Positions 6,147 through 6,885 of a DNA stretch of 6,885 bases are shown piece after piece (the stretch's first letter is position 1; each line of letters begins with the position of its first letter). Source of the DNA: Deltaproteobacteria bacterium (GTDB lineage Bacteria > Desulfobacterota > DSM-4660 > Desulfatiglandales > Desulfatiglandaceae); assembly GCA_018644785.1 (NCBI GenBank), contig JABGPV010000258.1, positions 1-6,885 on the forward strand, given 5' to 3'. The notes beneath the pieces are model-generated. The model saw nothing but the letters and a program-made list of their open reading frames with translations. It did not search any database and had not been told where the DNA came from. The position numbers and the translations under genes were made by a program.

Positions 6147-6176
6147 CACACTACAGGAAATATGTAGTGGTGTCAA
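6147..6176 (-). promoter_or_regulatory. Promoter and probable operator of the second TA module
   Basis: On the minus strand, a perfect TTGACA (6176-6171) is followed after 17 nt by TAGTGT (6153-6148), a weak -10. An inverted repeat, CTACA (6151-6155) with TGTAG (6163-6167), covers the spacer and reaches the -10. The layout is the same as in the first TA module and would allow autorepression by the antitoxin. Confidence 0.55.
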
Positions 6177-6214
6177 TAAGATGAAAGACGCTGATAGTTA
6201 TTATCGGATGCACC

Positions 6215-6553
6215 GTCAAAATCGTTTCACCGGGGCCGGCCTTTTTCAAGCAGGAGCGTTGCTGCCTCAACGGCCGGCGGTTCATGGTGTACAAATTCAG
6301 GACTATGGTGCTGGATGCCGAGAAGCGATTTAATGAAGTGAAGGGCCTGAACGAAGCGGACGGCACGTTGCTCAGGAAAACCAGCCTGGACGAACTTCCC
6401 CAGATTATCAATGTGCCCCGAGGAGAAACGAGATCGGGTTCAGTGATTGGATGAAGATGAGACCTCTCCTATATTGACAATTGGTCTTTGTGGCTTGATT
6501 TCAAGATACTGTTTCAAACGGTTAAGGTGGTGCTTTTGGGGGAGGGACGGTAG
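6215..6553 (+). pseudogene. Second polyprenyl glycosylphosphotransferase, multiply deleted remnant
   Basis: This is the decayed catalytic domain of another bacterial sugar transferase. From about 6215 it reads SPGPAFFKQERCCLNGRRF, VYKFRTM, VLDAEKRFNEVKGLNEADG and then directly LLRKTSLDELPQIINV. The usual 15 or so residues around DPRVTRxGR between these blocks are missing. After INV the VGPRP block and the GLxCLWQ part are also gone. Homology resumes in another frame at 6424 with RNEIGFSDWMKM. It shifts again by an extra base near 6459-6461 into DLSYIDNWSLWLDFKIL (from 6461), ending at the TAG at 6551-6553. All sequence upstream of the catalytic domain is lost at the TA module boundary. The cytoplasmic lipid-linked transfer reaction is therefore not possible. 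It differs from the first transferase in motif details, so it is a separate gene and not a recent copy. Confidence 0.85.
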
Positions 6554-6561
6554 GGGTGAAA

Positions 6562-6604
<43 letters not shown>

Positions 6605-6621
6605 GGGAGGAGAGCAAATGA

Positions 6622-6867
6622 CTACCCATGACTTTCTTTACCTTCTATGTGGCCGATTTTCTCTTTTACCCACGAACGCACCAACTGGGCTCTGTCGATG
6701 CCCGAGCGTTTGGATTCGCGGTCAATGATTCTGACGTCTCTGGGTTCCATTCTCAACTGGATTAACTTCTTTGGCGGCCGTGCGAATGTCAGCGTTCCTC
6801 CTTCCCAGCCATCATAGTCTTCCGGCTGGTTTTTTTCCCAGAAGGCTTCCAACTCGTGATCGTTCAT
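6622..6867 (-). CDS. CopG/BrnA-like antitoxin
   Basis: The 81 residues begin MNDHELEAFWEKNQPEDYDG and continue with GTLTFARPPKKLIQLRMEP, RVDxxDR-like RIIDRESKRSGID and AQLVRSWVKEKI. This fits CopG-family ribbon-helix-helix antitoxins of the BrnA type: a short acidic lead-in, one beta strand (LIQLRMEP, about residues 35-42) and two helices. Such proteins bind a toxin such as BrnT and repress their own operon. The ATG at 6867 overlaps the stop of a possible upstream frame (ATGA), and no ribosome-binding site is seen in the 18 bp available, so translation may be coupled to an upstream toxin gene beyond the window. No toxin lies downstream: a heptamer island begins 17 bp after the stop. The partner is therefore outside the window or lost. 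Confidence 0.75.
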   Translation of the reverse strand: MNDHELEAFWEKNQPEDYDGWEGGTLTFARPPKKLIQLRMEPRDVRIIDRESKRSGIDRAQLVRSWVKEKIGHIEGKESHG

Positions 6868-6885
6868 GGGAGGGACATCCGACAG
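6868..6885. repeat. Heptamer repeat remnant at the window edge (island 5)
   Basis: GGGACATCCGACAG contains one and a half ACRTCNR units and shares GACATCCGAC with the island at 4227-4242. It lies directly upstream of the CopG-like antitoxin start and may continue beyond the window. Confidence 0.4.

Noticed and set aside
6151..6411. Minus-strand open frame of 86 codons
   Set aside because: It overlaps the second TA promoter and the plus-strand transferase remnant, which has clear motifs.

Overview
This window reads as a decaying exopolysaccharide (EPS) biosynthesis locus that has been repeatedly broken by deletions, an insertion sequence and toxin-antitoxin (TA) genes. The host is a bacterium. 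An NtrC-like receiver domain beside UDP-sugar enzymes and polyprenyl-phosphate sugar transferases suggests an environmental Desulfobacterota (Deltaproteobacteria)-like genome, but this is a soft inference and nothing here fixes the taxon.

Layout from left to right, + strand unless stated. A response-regulator receiver (174-551) lacks its N-terminal strand and ends in a predicted membrane helix; a strong intrinsic terminator (590-627) follows. A UDP-glucose 6-dehydrogenase of the animal-like type (721-1923) lacks about 60 N-terminal residues, including the NAD-binding motif. A UDP-glucuronate decarboxylase gene has a frameshift near 2610-2622 and is split by an IS200-type element of about 620 bp (about 2812-3431). 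The missing C-terminal 45 codons resume immediately beyond the element (3432-3569). Next comes a DinJ-YafQ-like TA module on the minus strand (4137-3629) with a palindrome-rich promoter. A polyprenyl glycosylphosphotransferase (4271-5326) follows; it keeps its catalytic domain but lacks most of its central region. After it lies the N-terminal stub of a secreted endonuclease/exonuclease/phosphatase-family protein (5401-5583). A second minus-strand TA module (6104-5626) has a toxin with an in-frame TGA. Then come the multiply deleted remains of a second sugar transferase (about 6215-6553) and a minus-strand CopG/BrnA-like antitoxin (6867-6622).

Intact versions of these genes would form a pathway. 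UDP-glucose would be oxidised to UDP-glucuronate, then decarboxylated to UDP-xylose, and the sugar transferase would start glycan assembly on the lipid carrier. As it stands, both nucleotide-sugar enzymes look non-functional. The intact-looking genes are the first TA pair, the CopG-like antitoxin and, possibly, the shortened transferase.

A second layer is a dispersed 7-bp tandem repeat of form ACRTCNR. It forms islands at 3576-3624, about 4227-4242, 5330-5372, 6562-6604 and about 6868-6885. Two of the three TA loci lie between such islands, and two islands directly follow the stop codon of a sugar transferase gene.
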